Assembly: GCA_014379815.1 (NCBI GenBank)
Contig: JACMLA010000239.1
Location: 1-8,000 of the forward strand
From: Bryobacteraceae bacterium
Lineage (GTDB): Bacteria > Acidobacteriota > Terriglobia > Bryobacterales > Bryobacteraceae
Reading direction: 5' to 3'
Length of the DNA: 8,000 nucleotides
The translations under genes were made by a program, and so were the position numbers. A model generated the notes under the pieces. It worked only from the letters and a program-made list of their open reading frames with translations, did not search any database and had not been told where the DNA came from. Each line of letters begins with the position of its first letter. The stretch's first letter is position 1. Positions 6,813 through 8,000 of the stretch are shown here, piece by piece.

Positions 6813-8000
6813 GTGTATTGCTACCGCCTTCAAACCGTGTTGTGTCTTGCCGCTGCAGCCTGCCTGAAAAGTCATGCTGCCCCCGCCAGCGATGAATTAT
6901 GGATGGGCCTCGACCGTGCCGGGGCCGCCAAAGGGCTCACGTTCGAGCAGTCCATTGAGCGGCAGACACTATACTTCCCGCTCCCCAGCGACACGGCACG
7001 CCGGTCCGCAACTCTGGAACTGCACCTTCGCTGGTCCCCAATGCTCCGCGAACCCTCAAACGTACGGGTCATCATCGGAGATATCAGTTCACGCGTTATC
7101 CCTCTCACCTTTGGATCCAACGAAATAGCGCGGGTCGACCTTCCTTTAACCAGCTCGCAACTTCAGGGAAAGTTTCTGCGGGTCACGTTCGCCGTAGCCG
7201 CAACGGCGAGCCACGACTCGTGTATCGACGATCGTCTGAGAGCAGGTTTCTTCCAGATTCTTCCCGAAACTGGGGTTCGACTGATCACAGATGGCGAGCC
7301 ACCGAAATCGGTGCGTGCCTTCTTCGACCGGCTGCCACTCAAAGTCACACTAAGCCTTTCGTCCCGGCCGCCTACTCAGGAAATGCTGAAAGCCGTGCTG
7401 CAGACTCTCGTGCTTTTGCGCGATGCAGGACACGAAGTTCGCATCACCCGTTTGCCGGAACATGGGGACATTGCCATCGGTCCGGAGGCTGAGATCGCGG
7501 CCGCAACTGGTTCGCTTGCACCTTCCGACCGGGAAGAGGTTCGAGTCCGCCAAGCCGTCGATGGATCAACGGTTCTCACAATCGCGGAACCATACGCGGT
7601 GGCTCGTACCGGCATTCTGCAACTTTCATGGCTTGGATTGGCCGCCTCTAACGCCTATGCGGGATCCGCGGGGATAGTTAACGCAACAACGCAAACGGGC
7701 CGAAAGCCGCTCACCATCTATATGGAGAGCCTGACCAGTGGCAGTAACCTGCGCGAAACCGGCTCGAGTTCCGAGTGGTCTCTGCGCCCCGATGCACGAC
7801 TTGTTCCGCCGGACTACCAGTTGTCCCAACTCACGATCCGCGTAGCGCAAGCTCCTGGAATGCAAAACCTTCCCGTGCTTTTGTATGCGTACGTCAACGG
7901 AAATCTGCTGCGCACGATTCGGCTATCCGACGATGGCGAGCCTCACTCTTTTGTTGTGAATGTACCCGAGTCCGCACTTCGTGGCAGTTCGTCAGCGCAG
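6813..8000 (+). CDS. BcsB-like exopolysaccharide synthesis/export protein, N-terminal half
   Basis: An open frame of 396 codons runs off the right edge. An in-frame TGA at 6795-6797 limits the start; GTG 6813 is chosen because it yields a signal peptide (YCYRLQTVLCLAAAACLKSHAAPA), although no clear ribosome binding site precedes it; GTG 6837 is an alternative. Residues 44-150 resemble the first carbohydrate-binding-like sandwich of BcsB: TLYFPLPSD, ATLELHLRWSPMLREPSNVRV, IPLTFGSN, DLPLTSSQLQGKFLRVTF, then the Cys137 segment HDSCIDDRLRAGFFQILPET, which fits BcsB's 'C-x-D-x-L...W..I...S' pattern. Residues about 170-240 fit the following alpha/beta part (LKAVLQTLVLLRDAGHEVRITRLP, DIAIGPEAE). A second sandwich begins near 340. 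In known systems BcsB is periplasmic, anchored at its C-terminus, and guides the glucan made by BcsA. Members are about 700-800 residues, so the anchor is beyond the window. The polymer need not be cellulose. Confidence 0.75.
   Translation, partial: MYCYRLQTVLCLAAAACLKSHAAPASDELWMGLDRAGAAKGLTFEQSIERQTLYFPLPSDTARRSATLELHLRWSPMLREPSNVRVIIGDISSRVIPLTFGSNEIARVDLPLTSSQLQGKFLRVTFAVAATASHDSCIDDRLRAGFFQILPETGVRLITDGEPPKSVRAFFDRLPLKVTLSLSSRPPTQEMLKAVLQTLVLLRDAGHEVRITRLPEHGDIAIGPEAEIAAATGSLAPSDREEVRVRQAVDGSTVLTIAEPYAVARTGILQLSWLGLAASNAYAGSAGIVNATTQTGRKPLTIYMESLTSGSNLRETGSSSEWSLRPDARLVPPDYQLSQLTIRVAQAPGMQNLPVLLYAYVNGNLLRTIRLSDDGEPHSFVVNVPESALRGSSSAQ

Noticed and set aside
6782..6875. ATG at 6782 as the start of the BcsB-like gene
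   Set aside because: It is in a different frame from the BcsB-like domain and soon ends; the in-frame GTG 6813 gives a proper signal peptide.

Overview
The window looks like chromosomal DNA of a soil-type Acidobacteriota, most likely of the Bryobacterales / Candidatus Solibacter kind. This rests on family resemblance: a Tat-exported Gfo/Idh/MocA oxidoreductase, a small secreted protein with the 'LTNRDVITLAKAG' type of motif that recurs in that phylum, a secreted coiled-coil protein, and a large exported protein of a type I associate with Solibacter-like genomes. GC content is moderately high. Genes are packed tightly and change strand often. I saw no RNA genes, insertion sequences or CRISPR arrays.

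Layout. 1-383 (minus) is the N-terminal part of an amidohydrolase that runs off the left edge. Divergent from it, 471-1022 (plus) is a signal peptide plus coiled-coil gene interrupted by an in-frame amber codon. It converges on a complete Tat-exported Gfo/Idh/MocA oxidoreductase (1067-2380, minus). Divergent from that is a coupled pair of small secreted proteins: 2455-3000 and, sharing one base of a TAATG junction, an Ig-like/BACON-like protein at 3000-3665. This pair overlaps by 4 bp, tail to tail, with an 813-residue exported protein of unknown function (3662-6103, minus; TTG start). A 157-bp gap carrying a 15-bp tandem repeat separates it from a STAS-domain protein (6261-6728, minus). A short spacer with two adjacent inverted repeats then leads to a divergent BcsB-like gene (6813-8000+, plus) that runs off the right edge.

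How it fits together. Nearly every product appears to carry an export signal, so this is mostly a cell-envelope and periplasmic region with sugar or small-molecule metabolism at the left end. The most system-like part is the right end: a cytoplasmic STAS (anti-sigma-antagonist type) protein head to head with a BcsB-like exopolysaccharide-export protein. The shared spacer can form a hairpin that would cover the STAS ribosome binding site. This suggests, but does not prove, phospho-switch control of polysaccharide production. No gap longer than 300 bases lacks a gene. Family assignments come from recognising motifs by eye, not from database searches.
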